A stretch of 43,778 nucleotides of DNA from Candidatus Woesearchaeota archaeon (GTDB taxonomy: Archaea > Nanobdellota > Nanobdellia > Woesearchaeales > GW2011-AR9), in NCBI GenBank assembly GCA_018657475.1, contig JABHXC010000050.1:1-43778 (forward strand), in the 5' to 3' direction. How positions within the stretch are numbered: position 1 is the stretch's first letter; each line of letters begins with the position of its first letter. Below, piece after piece: positions 26,449-35,720 of this stretch. Below the pieces are notes generated by a model, which did no database searches, had not been told where the DNA came from, and saw only the letters and a list, made by a program, of their open reading frames with translations. A program made the translations under genes and the position numbers.

Positions 26449-27807
26449 TTATTTTTTTAATTTTATATTTACTTCATTAAGTTGTTTTTCATCAACATTA
26501 GAAGGTGCAGACATCATTAAATCGCGTGCTTCTTTATTTTTTGGAAATGCAATAACATCTCTAATAGAAGTGCCACCAGCCATTACCATTGCCCACCGAT
26601 CCAAACCAAAAGCTATTCCTCCATGAGGTGGGGCAAAGCGAAGTGCTTCAAGTAAAAAACCAAACTTTTCATGGGATTCTTCTTCAGTTAAACCTAATGC
26701 TTTGAAGATGTCTCTTTGTTGTTGTTCATCAGAAATTCTAATAGAACCGCCACCAATTTCAAAACCGTTTAATACTAAATCATAACCCCTACTACGAACA
26801 TTAGCTTTATCGTTTTCTAATTTATCATAATCTTCTAAATTAAAACCAGTGAATGGATGGTGCATAGCAAGGTAACGTTGATCTTCTTCACCAAATTCAA
26901 ACATAGGAAAGTCTGTTACCCATAAAAATGCATAATCTTTACCTTGTTCTTTTCTTAAATCTGGCTTATCAGAGTTATGCTTTTTCATAGCTTCTTCATG
27001 AGTCATACGAGGAAAAGGGATTTGTATATCTAAATTAAGAACTTCTTTCCAAACATGTTGCATTAGTCTTTCCATAAGCGCATAAACATCTTCTTCCTCA
27101 ATGAAAGACATTTCAATATCTAACTGAGTAAATTCTGGTTGTCGATCTGCCCTTAGATCTTCATCTCTAAAACATCGAGCAATTTGGAAGTATCGATCAT
27201 AACCAGCTACCATCAAAAGTTGTTTGAATATTTGTGGAGATTGGGGAAGAGCAAAAAACTTTCCAGGATGAGTTCTTGAAGGAACAATATAATCTCGTGC
27301 ACCTTCAGGAGTAGATTTACCTAAGATAGGCGTTTCAATTTCTAAGAAAAATTCTTTATCTAAAAAATTTCTAACTGCGGTTGTTAATTTATGACGTAAT
27401 TTTAACGCATTTTGCATCTCAGGACGTCTTAAATCTAAATAACGATACTGTAACCTGGTTTCTTCTGTTGATTCAACATTAAAATCTAACGGAAGTTCAG
27501 GAACATCTTTGATTATTGTTACTTTAGTAGCACTTAACTCGATTTCGCCGGTACCTGCTTCTTTCACTTGATTTTCTGGTCGTGCTTTAACCTCACCGGT
27601 TACTTGAATCACGGCTTCCCTATGCAGAGATTTACATTGTTCAGCTAACTCTTTTTTAAGAAATACTTGGGTTTTACCATACCTATCTCTAATATCAATA
27701 AATCCAATTTTTCCTGAAATTCTAACAGAATCTGCCCAACCAGCTAATGTAACATTGTTGCCGGCATCTTTCTTTGATAATTCTCCACAAGTATGAGTTC
27801 GTAACAT
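26449..27807 (-). CDS. aspS: aspartyl-tRNA synthetase, bacterial-type sequence, GAD insertion apparently absent
   Basis: MLRTHTCGELSKKDAGNNVTLAGW, TRLQYRYLDLRRPEM, STPEGARDYIVPSRTHPGKFFALPQSPQIFKQLLM, QIARCFRDEDLRADRQPEFTQLDIEMSF, GIAFGLDRW. NSDKPDLR runs almost straight into YAFLWVTDFPMFEF. Confidence 0.93.
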   Translation of the reverse strand: MLRTHTCGELSKKDAGNNVTLAGWADSVRISGKIGFIDIRDRYGKTQVFLKKELAEQCKSLHREAVIQVTGEVKARPENQVKEAGTGEIELSATKVTIIKDVPELPLDFNVESTEETRLQYRYLDLRRPEMQNALKLRHKLTTAVRNFLDKEFFLEIETPILGKSTPEGARDYIVPSRTHPGKFFALPQSPQIFKQLLMVAGYDRYFQIARCFRDEDLRADRQPEFTQLDIEMSFIEEEDVYALMERLMQHVWKEVLNLDIQIPFPRMTHEEAMKKHNSDKPDLRKEQGKDYAFLWVTDFPMFEFGEEDQRYLAMHHPFTGFNLEDYDKLENDKANVRSRGYDLVLNGFEIGGGSIRISDEQQQRDIFKALGLTEEESHEKFGFLLEALRFAPPHGGIAFGLDRWAMVMAGGTSIRDVIAFPKNKEARDLMMSAPSNVDEKQLNEVNIKLKK

Positions 27808-27874
27808 AGCATCTGTGAATTACATTCAGTTTTTAAGCTTTTGCAGAAAAGAATAGAAAAAAAAGAAAAAAATA

Positions 27875-28279
27875 CTAACGATGCCATTCCTGCGTGAAAG
27901 TTTCGCCATTAACGTTCATTTCAAAATATCCTTCTGAACCATCCTCATTGAAATAGTAATCAATTGTAGATGGGCCTTCTGATGTACTTGTAGAGTAAAC
28001 CACATGGCAAAGTCCTGCAAATTCTCCGCTAGAAATTAAACCTTCAATGTGCCACTCCGCATTGACTTGTTGTCCTTCGGTATCACCACTCCATTTCCAC
28101 TCTGCTCCTGTTTGACACCAATCATCTGGGGCAGCGGTTGGTGCGGTAATTTCCATATCACCACCAATTTCTTCTTCAATTTGTTGTTCTAAAGATTCTT
28201 CAGTAACCTGTTGACAACCAAAAATTAACAGTGCACTGAGAAGAATTCCTATAACTAATAGTTTTTTCATTAAAATCAC
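27875..28279 (-). CDS. predicted lipoprotein
   Basis: LLVIGILLSALLIFGCQQ lipobox; short extracytoplasmic domain with two later Cys. Confidence 0.75.
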   Translation of the reverse strand: MILMKKLLVIGILLSALLIFGCQQVTEESLEQQIEEEIGGDMEITAPTAAPDDWCQTGAEWKWSGDTEGQQVNAEWHIEGLISSGEFAGLCHVVYSTSTSEGPSTIDYYFNEDGSEGYFEMNVNGETFTQEWHR

Positions 28280-28305
28280 CGAAAAGAATGTGGTTCTTTG
28301 ATTAT

Positions 28306-29496
28306 TTAAACTTTATTCTCAGCAGAAAGAACTTTCTTTATTGCATGTAAATATGCAGTTGTTCTAAGATTATAATCGTTCTGTTGATAGAGTTCCCATA
28401 ACTGGTCGAATGCAGTAATCATCTTCTCTTTTAACTTTGTCTTTACAGTTATTGCATCCCAATGTCCATTACTTTGGTTCTGAACCCATTCAAAATAAGA
28501 AACAGTAACTCCACCAGCATTTGCTAAAACATCAGGTAAGACAGTAATATCTCTTTGATATAACAATTCATCTGCTTCTGCTGTTGTTGGACCATTAGCT
28601 AACTCAACAATTAATTTTGCTTTAATTTCATTAGCATTTTCTTTAGTGATTACTCCGTCTAAAGCTGCAGGAACAAGGATATCACAATCTACTGTTAAAA
28701 CACCATTAGAAGAGATTTTATCCCCAGGAACAGTAGCAATAGAACCTAACTTTTGTTTAATAACTAAAGCTTCTTCAGGATCTATTCCTTCTGGATTATA
28801 AATTCCACTTTTTGAATCAGAAATGGCAACAATTGTATATCCTCGCTCATACAATAATTGTGCCATGACACTTCCAGCATTACCAAAACCTTGAACTGCT
28901 ACCCTCTTACCAGTAATATTTAATTTCTTTATTGCTTCTTGAGTAACATAAACCCCGCCAAGAGCAGTAGCTATATTTCTTACTTCTGAACCGCCAAATT
29001 CTAAAGGTTTACCAGTGATTACACCAGGAGCAGGATGGCCAACAATCTTTTCATATTCATTTTTCATCCAAGCCATGATTTGTGGAGTAGTATAAACGTC
29101 AGGAGCAGGAATATCTTGCTCTGGACCGATAAAAGAATGAAATGCTTGAACATATTTTCGACTTAATTCTTCAATTTCTTCTAAAGAAAGTTCTTTAGGA
29201 TTAACTTTTACTCCACCTTTCCCGCCACCTAAAGGTAAATTAGCAACAGCAGTTTTTAGAGTCATCCAAAAAGCTAAATCAGTAACTTCTTCCTCATTAA
29301 CATCTGGATGAAAACGAATTCCGCCTTTGTACGGACCACGAGAATTATTGAACTGGACACGCCACGCTGGATATTTCTTACCAGAAAGTTCAAGTTCAGC
29401 AAAGTGAACATGGTTTGGTGTTGAAATGTTCTTTAATTGTTCAGTAGATAAATTCAGTAAAGGAGTTACCTTATTCAAAAAAGTTTCAAAAGCCAT
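28306..29496 (-). CDS. gdhA: Glu/Leu/Phe/Val dehydrogenase (glutamate dehydrogenase-like)
   Basis: SRGPYKGGIRFHPDVNEEEVTDLAFWMTLKTAVANLPLGGGKGGVKVNP, DIPAPDVYTTPQIMAWMKNEY, VAVQGFGNAGSVMAQLL. Confidence 0.95.
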   Translation of the reverse strand: MAFETFLNKVTPLLNLSTEQLKNISTPNHVHFAELELSGKKYPAWRVQFNNSRGPYKGGIRFHPDVNEEEVTDLAFWMTLKTAVANLPLGGGKGGVKVNPKELSLEEIEELSRKYVQAFHSFIGPEQDIPAPDVYTTPQIMAWMKNEYEKIVGHPAPGVITGKPLEFGGSEVRNIATALGGVYVTQEAIKKLNITGKRVAVQGFGNAGSVMAQLLYERGYTIVAISDSKSGIYNPEGIDPEEALVIKQKLGSIATVPGDKISSNGVLTVDCDILVPAALDGVITKENANEIKAKLIVELANGPTTAEADELLYQRDITVLPDVLANAGGVTVSYFEWVQNQSNGHWDAITVKTKLKEKMITAFDQLWELYQQNDYNLRTTAYLHAIKKVLSAENKV

Positions 29497-29554
29497 GATT
29501 TTGTTTTAAGTTAATTAATTATAAAGGTTATGAATAAAAAGAAAAGAAAAAAAA

Positions 29555-31093
29555 TTATTCAACAGTTAACATTCCAGTCATACCACGCCAGTCTTCACAA
29601 CTGCTACAAGTAAAGACAAAATCTCCAGATTTATCTGCTGTGAACTCTACAACGGTTTGTCCATCAACATCTTCTTCAACATCAAATGATTCAAGCCCGA
29701 ACGTAAAAGCTAGGTTTTCTGGTTTAATTGTTAACACAACATGGTCGCCTTTATTCACTGTAACATCTTGCGGATTAAACAGCCACCTTTTAGCCTGAAG
29801 AGTAATTTCTTTTGTTTCCCCAGTTATTACAGGTGTTGGAGTTGGTACTACTTCAACTGGTTCTTCAACTTGAACAGGTTGTTCTGGTTCTTCAATCACT
29901 GCTACTCCGGACAGAGATAATGCTGATTCAATCTCTTGTTCAAAAACGCTGAAAGGTTGTGCGCCTGAAACTAGCTTACCATTAATAAAAAATCCTGGTG
30001 TACCTGTTACTCCATTAACTTCACCTTCTGCAAAGTCTCTTTCAACTTCGCCAGCATGAATTGCATTATTGAAACATACGTCAAAAGCGTCAACGTCCAT
30101 ATCTAATTCATTTGCCCAGGAAGAATATTTGTTATCCCCTAGTTGACTTTGTCTTTCAAAAAGTAAATTGTGGTACTCCCAGAATAATCCTTGATCATCA
30201 GCACATTCTGCAGCTAAAGCAGCTCGTTCTGATTCAGGGTGTGCATCAAGTAATGGATAATCTCTGAAAATTAATTTTACTTTTCCAGTATCAATATATT
30301 TTTGTTTAATCTCTGGGAAAGTTTCTTCATGAAATTTTTTACAAAAACTACATTGAAAATCACTAAACTCAACAATTGTTACAGGTGCATTAGAATTTCC
30401 TAGAAAGGGGTCATCGTCAGTTTCAACATCTGCAGGATCTAATGATAAAGTGTCAGATGTAACTTCGCTTAAAGGTAACCCTTGTGGGAAAAATAGTTCA
30501 CCGTCTTTAGTTATATAAGAATCAACACTATCGCCAGCAACATTTAATGTTACACGATACAAACCATTTAATTCTTCGGTACTTTCTACTTCAGCGACAA
30601 AAGGTGCTTGTAGTAATTGAGTGTTAACAAATTGTAACACTGTTTGTTCTGCTTCAGCTAAAGATACTGCTGTACCGGTTGTTTCACCAGGATTACCGTG
30701 AAAACCATAGGTAAAAATAGAAACTACAAATAATATTAGAAGTATTACAGTTAAAGCTTTCCACATTCCGCCACTACTTGGTTCATCAGAATCATCCCAA
30801 GGATCAACAGGTTTTGTTGGTTCCGGAGTCACAGGAGATAATCTTGGTTCAATTTTCATTGGCTCCTCTTTTTTTACAGGTTCAGCAGCAACAATAGGTT
30901 TTGGTTTTTCAACAATTTTTTCTACTTTTTTTGTTGCAGCTTTTTTAGCAGTTTTTTTCTTTATTACTTTTTTAGCAGTCTTTTTTGGTTTTGCAGGTTC
31001 AATTATTACCTCTTCAATAGCCAAATCTTTCTCATCAATAAATTCTTCATTTAAAAAGGAGTTTTCCATTTCATCAAGTTGTTTCTGTTCCAT
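29555..31093 (-). CDS. Lys-rich N-terminus + TM + DsbA-like thioredoxin domain + cupredoxin-like C-terminal domain
   Basis: APVTIVEFSDFQCSFCKKFHEETFPEIKQKY...GVTGTPGFFINGKLVSGAQP (DsbA_4-like) then EITLQAKRWLFNPQDVTVNKGDHVVLTI...FVFTCSSCEDWRGMTGMLTVE (cupredoxin-like). Confidence 0.9.
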   Translation of the reverse strand: MEQKQLDEMENSFLNEEFIDEKDLAIEEVIIEPAKPKKTAKKVIKKKTAKKAATKKVEKIVEKPKPIVAAEPVKKEEPMKIEPRLSPVTPEPTKPVDPWDDSDEPSSGGMWKALTVILLILFVVSIFTYGFHGNPGETTGTAVSLAEAEQTVLQFVNTQLLQAPFVAEVESTEELNGLYRVTLNVAGDSVDSYITKDGELFFPQGLPLSEVTSDTLSLDPADVETDDDPFLGNSNAPVTIVEFSDFQCSFCKKFHEETFPEIKQKYIDTGKVKLIFRDYPLLDAHPESERAALAAECADDQGLFWEYHNLLFERQSQLGDNKYSSWANELDMDVDAFDVCFNNAIHAGEVERDFAEGEVNGVTGTPGFFINGKLVSGAQPFSVFEQEIESALSLSGVAVIEEPEQPVQVEEPVEVVPTPTPVITGETKEITLQAKRWLFNPQDVTVNKGDHVVLTIKPENLAFTFGLESFDVEEDVDGQTVVEFTADKSGDFVFTCSSCEDWRGMTGMLTVE

Positions 31094-31122
31094 CTAGGCC
31101 TCACCCAATATATTTAGAGATA

Positions 31123-31137
31123 TAATGTATTACATTA
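31123..31137. promoter_or_regulatory. perfect 15-nt palindrome in the DsbA-cupredoxin promoter
   Basis: TAATGTA-T-TACATTA overlapping the probable TATA element about 30 nt upstream of ATG (31093). Confidence 0.45.
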
Positions 31138-31200
31138 CCCCTCACATAGCTTTTTGAGCAAAATGGTTTATAAGAATTTGGCTAGTCAAAACAATACATT

Positions 31201-31908
31201 TTATCGACGTCTTTTACCTGTTATTTTTAGTACCATTCCATCTTTTAAATGGATTGTTCTATCAGCAAATTTTACTAATTCATGATCATGCGTAATAAGA
31301 ATTATCGTCTTTTTTTCTTTTTTATGTAAATCTGACAATAGTTGCATAACTTGTTTACCAGAAGTTGAATCGAGGTTACCCGTAGGTTCATCAGCTAACA
31401 AAATTTCAGGGTTATTAATTAACGATCTTGCAATTGCAACTCGCTGCTGTTGACCGCCAGATAACTCGGTAGGTTTATGATGTAATCGGTCTCCCAATCC
31501 TACTTGCGTAAGTAATTGCGTTCCACGTTTTTTTCTTTTTTCCTCGGGAAGATTTTGAAAAATAGCCGGTAAAGTAACATTCTCTAATGCAGATAAAGTT
31601 GATAATAAATTAAATTGTTGAAAAATGAAACCGATTTTCTTACCTCTAATTTGTGCTAAACCAGACTCATCAAGCTTTGAGATGTCTTTTCCTTCCAAGA
31701 AAATGTTTCCTTTAGAAGGTGTGTCAAGAATACCTACTTGGTTCATTAAAGTAGATTTTCCACTACCAGAAGGTCCAATGATTAGAATAAACTCTCCAGG
31801 ATAGATCTCTAATGAAATTCCTTTTAGAACGTCCAATGAAATCTCTCCCATCTGGTAGGTTTTCCAGACGTCTTTCAATTTAATTAATGATTTTTTCATC
31901 TTATTCAT
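31201..31908 (-). CDS. ABC transporter ATP-binding protein (MacB/LolD-like)
   Basis: IIGPSGSGKSTLMNQVGILDTPSKG Walker A, LSGGQQQRVAIARSLINNPEILLADEPTGNLDS signature. Confidence 0.95.
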   Translation of the reverse strand: MNKMKKSLIKLKDVWKTYQMGEISLDVLKGISLEIYPGEFILIIGPSGSGKSTLMNQVGILDTPSKGNIFLEGKDISKLDESGLAQIRGKKIGFIFQQFNLLSTLSALENVTLPAIFQNLPEEKRKKRGTQLLTQVGLGDRLHHKPTELSGGQQQRVAIARSLINNPEILLADEPTGNLDSTSGKQVMQLLSDLHKKEKKTIILITHDHELVKFADRTIHLKDGMVLKITGKRRR

Positions 31909-33121
31909 ACCGTAAACTATCCACAGGATTTAAACGTGACGCTCTTCTGGCCGGTGCTATGCCTGAAAGACAACCAACAACAAAAGAGAAAATTAAAGTT
32001 CCAACGATAAGCCAGAGGTTAATTTCTAATGATAAAAATGCAGGACCTATAGCAGCTACTAACGCAAATTCTACCATTTTTGCAAAAAACAGCCCTATAG
32101 CAACTCCGATCAAGCCGCCACCAAGCCCATAAAATCCTGATTCAATAAGGAAAAGAGTTAGAATATGTTTTCTTTGTGCACCTAACGCTTTTAGTACTCC
32201 AATTTGTTTCGTTCTTTGTAAGACTGCAGTATACATAGTGTTCATAATCCCAATACCACCAACAAATAATGAAATGCCTGCAATGCCTATTAAAACCCAC
32301 TGAACTATATTAAGAATAGTGCTAAACGTTTCTGCAAGTTCTGCAGGTGTTTCAATTGAAAAATCTTCTTTCCCTTCTTCAACATTACGCGATTTACGTA
32401 ATTCTTTTTCTACCTGGGCTGCTACTTTTTCTGGATCATCTCCAGTATTAGTTTGCGCAATTAACAATCCAAATTCGTCAGGTTTGTTAAAAATTTCTTG
32501 GTATGCATCTATTGGGATAGAAATGGATTGGTCATCAGGAGGTGAACCTATTCTTTCCCAGAAACCAACAAGTTTAAACGAAGTGTCTTGAATTAAAATT
32601 TTATCTCCTAAATCTGCTTCTTTGCCAAATAAATTATCTTCAGTATAAAGAAAACCGGCTACCGCTTTAAAATTATCTCCAGATTCTAACCATCGGCCTT
32701 TAAGTAAATGGTAGCTCTGAGATTCACCAATAAGTTTACGTTCTTCTAGTTCTGTAGGCATTCCCGAGACAAAAAAGTAACGTACATTATCATTAAATTC
32801 TACTCTTGCTGTGGAAAAGATTAGACCAGTGGCCTCTTTAATTCCAGAAGTACTTCTTACAACATCAAGATCTTTCTGAGTTATTTTTACTGCATCAATA
32901 CTTAAACCAGGAGTTAAAGAATTACCTTTTGCAGTAATAAACAACTTGTCATTACCTAATGCGTCAAATTGGTCTGCAATAGCGTTTTCCAATCCTTGTC
33001 CAAGTGTGATTAATGAAACTACTGCCGCCATACCGATAATTACACCAATAAGAGTTAACCAAGATCTAAGTTTTCTTCTACGCATTTCTTTTAGTGGAAG
33101 TAAAATGAAGTCTTTGATCAT
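31901..33121 (-). CDS. ABC transporter permease (MacB/FtsX-like), copy 1
   Basis: RKLRSWLTLIGVIIGMAAVVSLITLGQGL...GGIGIMNTMYTAVLQRTKQIGVLKALGAQRKHI...GIAPARRASRLNPVDSLRYE. Confidence 0.92.
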   Translation of the reverse strand: MIKDFILLPLKEMRRRKLRSWLTLIGVIIGMAAVVSLITLGQGLENAIADQFDALGNDKLFITAKGNSLTPGLSIDAVKITQKDLDVVRSTSGIKEATGLIFSTARVEFNDNVRYFFVSGMPTELEERKLIGESQSYHLLKGRWLESGDNFKAVAGFLYTEDNLFGKEADLGDKILIQDTSFKLVGFWERIGSPPDDQSISIPIDAYQEIFNKPDEFGLLIAQTNTGDDPEKVAAQVEKELRKSRNVEEGKEDFSIETPAELAETFSTILNIVQWVLIGIAGISLFVGGIGIMNTMYTAVLQRTKQIGVLKALGAQRKHILTLFLIESGFYGLGGGLIGVAIGLFFAKMVEFALVAAIGPAFLSLEINLWLIVGTLIFSFVVGCLSGIAPARRASRLNPVDSLRYE

Positions 33122-33150
33122 GCTAAAAAAACCTCCTGGTTTTTTGGCAT
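33118..33150 (-). CDS. possible 10-codon leader ORF MPKNQEVFLA
   Basis: ATG CCA AAA AAC CAG GAG GTT TTT TTA GCA TGA; the TGA overlaps the permease ATG (ATGA); contains the SD AGGAGG. Confidence 0.25.
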   Translation of the reverse strand: MPKNQEVFLA

Positions 33151-33173
33151 GCTAAAAAGATAAAATCTTTTTA

Positions 33174-34388
33174 TCATTTTCTTAAAGCCTCCACAGGCGT
33201 AAGTTTTGCTGCTTGCCTGGAAGGAAGAACGCCGGAAATAGCTCCAATAATAAAAGAAAAGAATAGTGCACCAAAAATTATAGGAAAAGAAATTTCTGCT
33301 TGTAATAATGAAGCGCCTAAAGCTTGTGCTGCTGCTAACTCAACGCTTTTACTGATCAATAATCCAAGGATAACACCAACAATTCCGCCAAACAATCCGA
33401 GGAAACCAGATTCAATTAAAAAAAGAGTCATTATTTCTTTCTGAGTTGCACCAACAGCCTTCATAATACCAATTTCTTTAGTTCTTTCAACAACAGCAGT
33501 GTACATTGTGTTCATAATACCAATACCACCCACTACTAAAGAAATTGCTGCAATGCCAACTAAAACTCCCTGAATTATTAAGAGGATACTGTTTAACGTT
33601 TCAAGAATTTGGTCAGGTGTTTGGACTTCAAAATCTTCTTTACCTTCTTCAACATTGTGTGATTTCCTTAAAGCTCTCTCTAACCGTTCTGAGACGACAT
33701 TAAGATCTTCTCCGCCAGAAATTTTTACTCCAATAAGATCATATTCATTTTCAATGCCTAACAAAGTTAACAAATCATTCTCAGGAATAACTACTGAACT
33801 GTCTCGTTGAGGGTTTCCTGAATCTTCCAATATACCTACTACTTTAAACTCTGCACCCTGAATAATCATTTTTTGTCTTAATTCAATGTCTTCTGCAAAA
33901 AAGTCATGAGCAATATCATAACCAAGAACAACTTCATTAGCACTATCTTTGCTAAGCATTCTGCCTTCAACAAGTTCATAATTGTTAACTTCTATTGCTA
34001 ATTCTATCTCATCATTAGTACTCGGCATGGATACTGCGAAAGTGTATAATTGCTCATCACTAAATTCCATCTCCACTGTACGAACAAGCCTACCAACAGC
34101 AAAGTCTACCCCTTGGACCTTCTTAATAACATCTTCATCTTCTTCAGTTAAATGTACAGGGACACCTGCACCGGGAGGACCAAACCCCCCGCCAGAAGCT
34201 TGTACTACAACTTTATCAGAACCAATGGCAATAAACTGTTCTGCAACAGCAGTTTTAAGTCCTTGGCTTAATGACAACAATGCAACAACAGCAGCAATTC
34301 CTACAAAAATTCCAATCATGGTTAACAAAGAACGCATCTTTCGTTGCTTTGCACCATTATAAGCTAAATTAAAATAGTCCCGAATCAT
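33174..34388 (-). CDS. ABC transporter permease (MacB/FtsX-like), copy 2
   Basis: MIRDYFNLAYNGAKQRKMRSLLTMIGIFVGIAAVVALLSLSQGL...GGIGIMNTMYTAVVERTKEIGIMKAVGATQKEI. Start set at 34388, which overlaps the upstream stop (ATGA), rather than the ORF-track start. Confidence 0.92.
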   Translation of the reverse strand: MIRDYFNLAYNGAKQRKMRSLLTMIGIFVGIAAVVALLSLSQGLKTAVAEQFIAIGSDKVVVQASGGGFGPPGAGVPVHLTEEDEDVIKKVQGVDFAVGRLVRTVEMEFSDEQLYTFAVSMPSTNDEIELAIEVNNYELVEGRMLSKDSANEVVLGYDIAHDFFAEDIELRQKMIIQGAEFKVVGILEDSGNPQRDSSVVIPENDLLTLLGIENEYDLIGVKISGGEDLNVVSERLERALRKSHNVEEGKEDFEVQTPDQILETLNSILLIIQGVLVGIAAISLVVGGIGIMNTMYTAVVERTKEIGIMKAVGATQKEIMTLFLIESGFLGLFGGIVGVILGLLISKSVELAAAQALGASLLQAEISFPIIFGALFFSFIIGAISGVLPSRQAAKLTPVEALRK

Positions 34389-35605
34389 GGTTTTTTCGCC
34401 TTCTTTCGACGACGCCAATACCAATAGCCGCCACCAGCAAGGAGGAGAATTATTATGAAAATCCAAGCATTACTTTTTTCAACAATACCAAACTTTTTCA
34501 ATTGACTAGAAGAAAATAAATCTAACTCTAAATCAATTTGTTGTTGAAATGGTTTGTTGTTTGCATCGTAATATTTTAGTTGAAGAGGAATACTTAACTC
34601 ATCAACATTATTTACAAAAATATGGATGTCTTCACTTTCAGTATCATCAGAATCAACATCGCCAATGTAAAAGTAATTTGTTGGAGAAACTAGTTGATAG
34701 TTTTCTGATTCTTGTAGAATTATTTCAAGAAATTTGATATCGGTAGTTCCCGCGTTAGCTACACCTATAGTAACGGTCCCTTCTTTCTTTGCTTGTTGCA
34801 CAGTACTTTTCTTAACAAAAACACGAAGTTTTGGTGTTTCACCAATTTTTACTGCAAGAATTTCTTCAACATTTTGTGCATTACCCCTTTCATCATTGTA
34901 AGAAATGTTTAGCGGAACTTTATACAAACCAGGAGAAGCACTAGGGTCAGCAATTAAAGAAAATTTAATAGTAGCTTGAAATGATCCATCTAACTGAGAT
35001 AATCTTTGTTCTGAAGATGATTGATACGGTGCTAAAGGAATACCATTAAGTTCAAGTTTAAATCTTAAATCCCTAAATAATGAGTCGCCCAAATTTTTCA
35101 CCATAACTTCAACATCTCCGGTTTCGCCAGGAGGAATTTGATTAGGAGTGGATTGAACATCTGTGATTGCTAAAACAGCATCTCTAGTTTGAATATCAAC
35201 CGTAAACTGGCCATCATCATAAACATAACCGGCAGTGCCAATAAATATTTTTACATCCAGTGGTGCATTCTTCTCAACTGCTCCTTCATCAATCTTTACT
35301 TCAAAAGTAACTATTTTTGCATCGGCAGCAGAGGAACTTGCACGTAATTTCCCAATATTTTGTCTTGCTTTTCCACGATAAATAGAATAAGGAAAATCTT
35401 CTTCCAATTCAATTATAACGTCTTCAGTTGTTTCTTGGCCATTATTTTCAATCTGGAATTTTAACTTAACAACTTCACCAGGTTCAATTGGATCTGGAGT
35501 TTGTGATAAAAGAGTTAATGCGATGTCTGGAGCTTCAACTGTAGCGGCAGTTACAATAGTAGCACATAAAGCTATACAAAGAAAAATAATTAATAGTTTT
35601 TTCAT
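34385..35605 (-). CDS. exported CARDB/NEW3-like (COG1361-type) single-TM protein, probable ABC partner
   Basis: Signal peptide; repeats such as PDPIEPGEVVKLKFQIENNGQETTEDVIIEL and PPGETGDVEVMVKNLGDSLFRDLRFKL; C-terminal TM and RRRKKAKKP; ATGA overlap with the permease. Confidence 0.85.
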   Translation of the reverse strand: MKKLLIIFLCIALCATIVTAATVEAPDIALTLLSQTPDPIEPGEVVKLKFQIENNGQETTEDVIIELEEDFPYSIYRGKARQNIGKLRASSSAADAKIVTFEVKIDEGAVEKNAPLDVKIFIGTAGYVYDDGQFTVDIQTRDAVLAITDVQSTPNQIPPGETGDVEVMVKNLGDSLFRDLRFKLELNGIPLAPYQSSSEQRLSQLDGSFQATIKFSLIADPSASPGLYKVPLNISYNDERGNAQNVEEILAVKIGETPKLRVFVKKSTVQQAKKEGTVTIGVANAGTTDIKFLEIILQESENYQLVSPTNYFYIGDVDSDDTESEDIHIFVNNVDELSIPLQLKYYDANNKPFQQQIDLELDLFSSSQLKKFGIVEKSNAWIFIIILLLAGGGYWYWRRRKKAKKP

Positions 35606-35720
35606 CTTATCACTTAGTTGGTTTGGGAGAGTTTCTTACTTATAAAGCTTTTTATGGAGGCGTTCTTACTAACGGATAGTTAAAAAAGCTTAATAAGCTG
35701 GTTCTCGTCTATTTGAGAAT

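Noticed and set aside
34389-34466. N-terminal extension of permease 2 (MDFHNNSPPCWWRLL...)
   Set aside because: Out-of-frame reading of the CARDB protein's C-terminal codons; the permease starts at MIRDYFNLAY.
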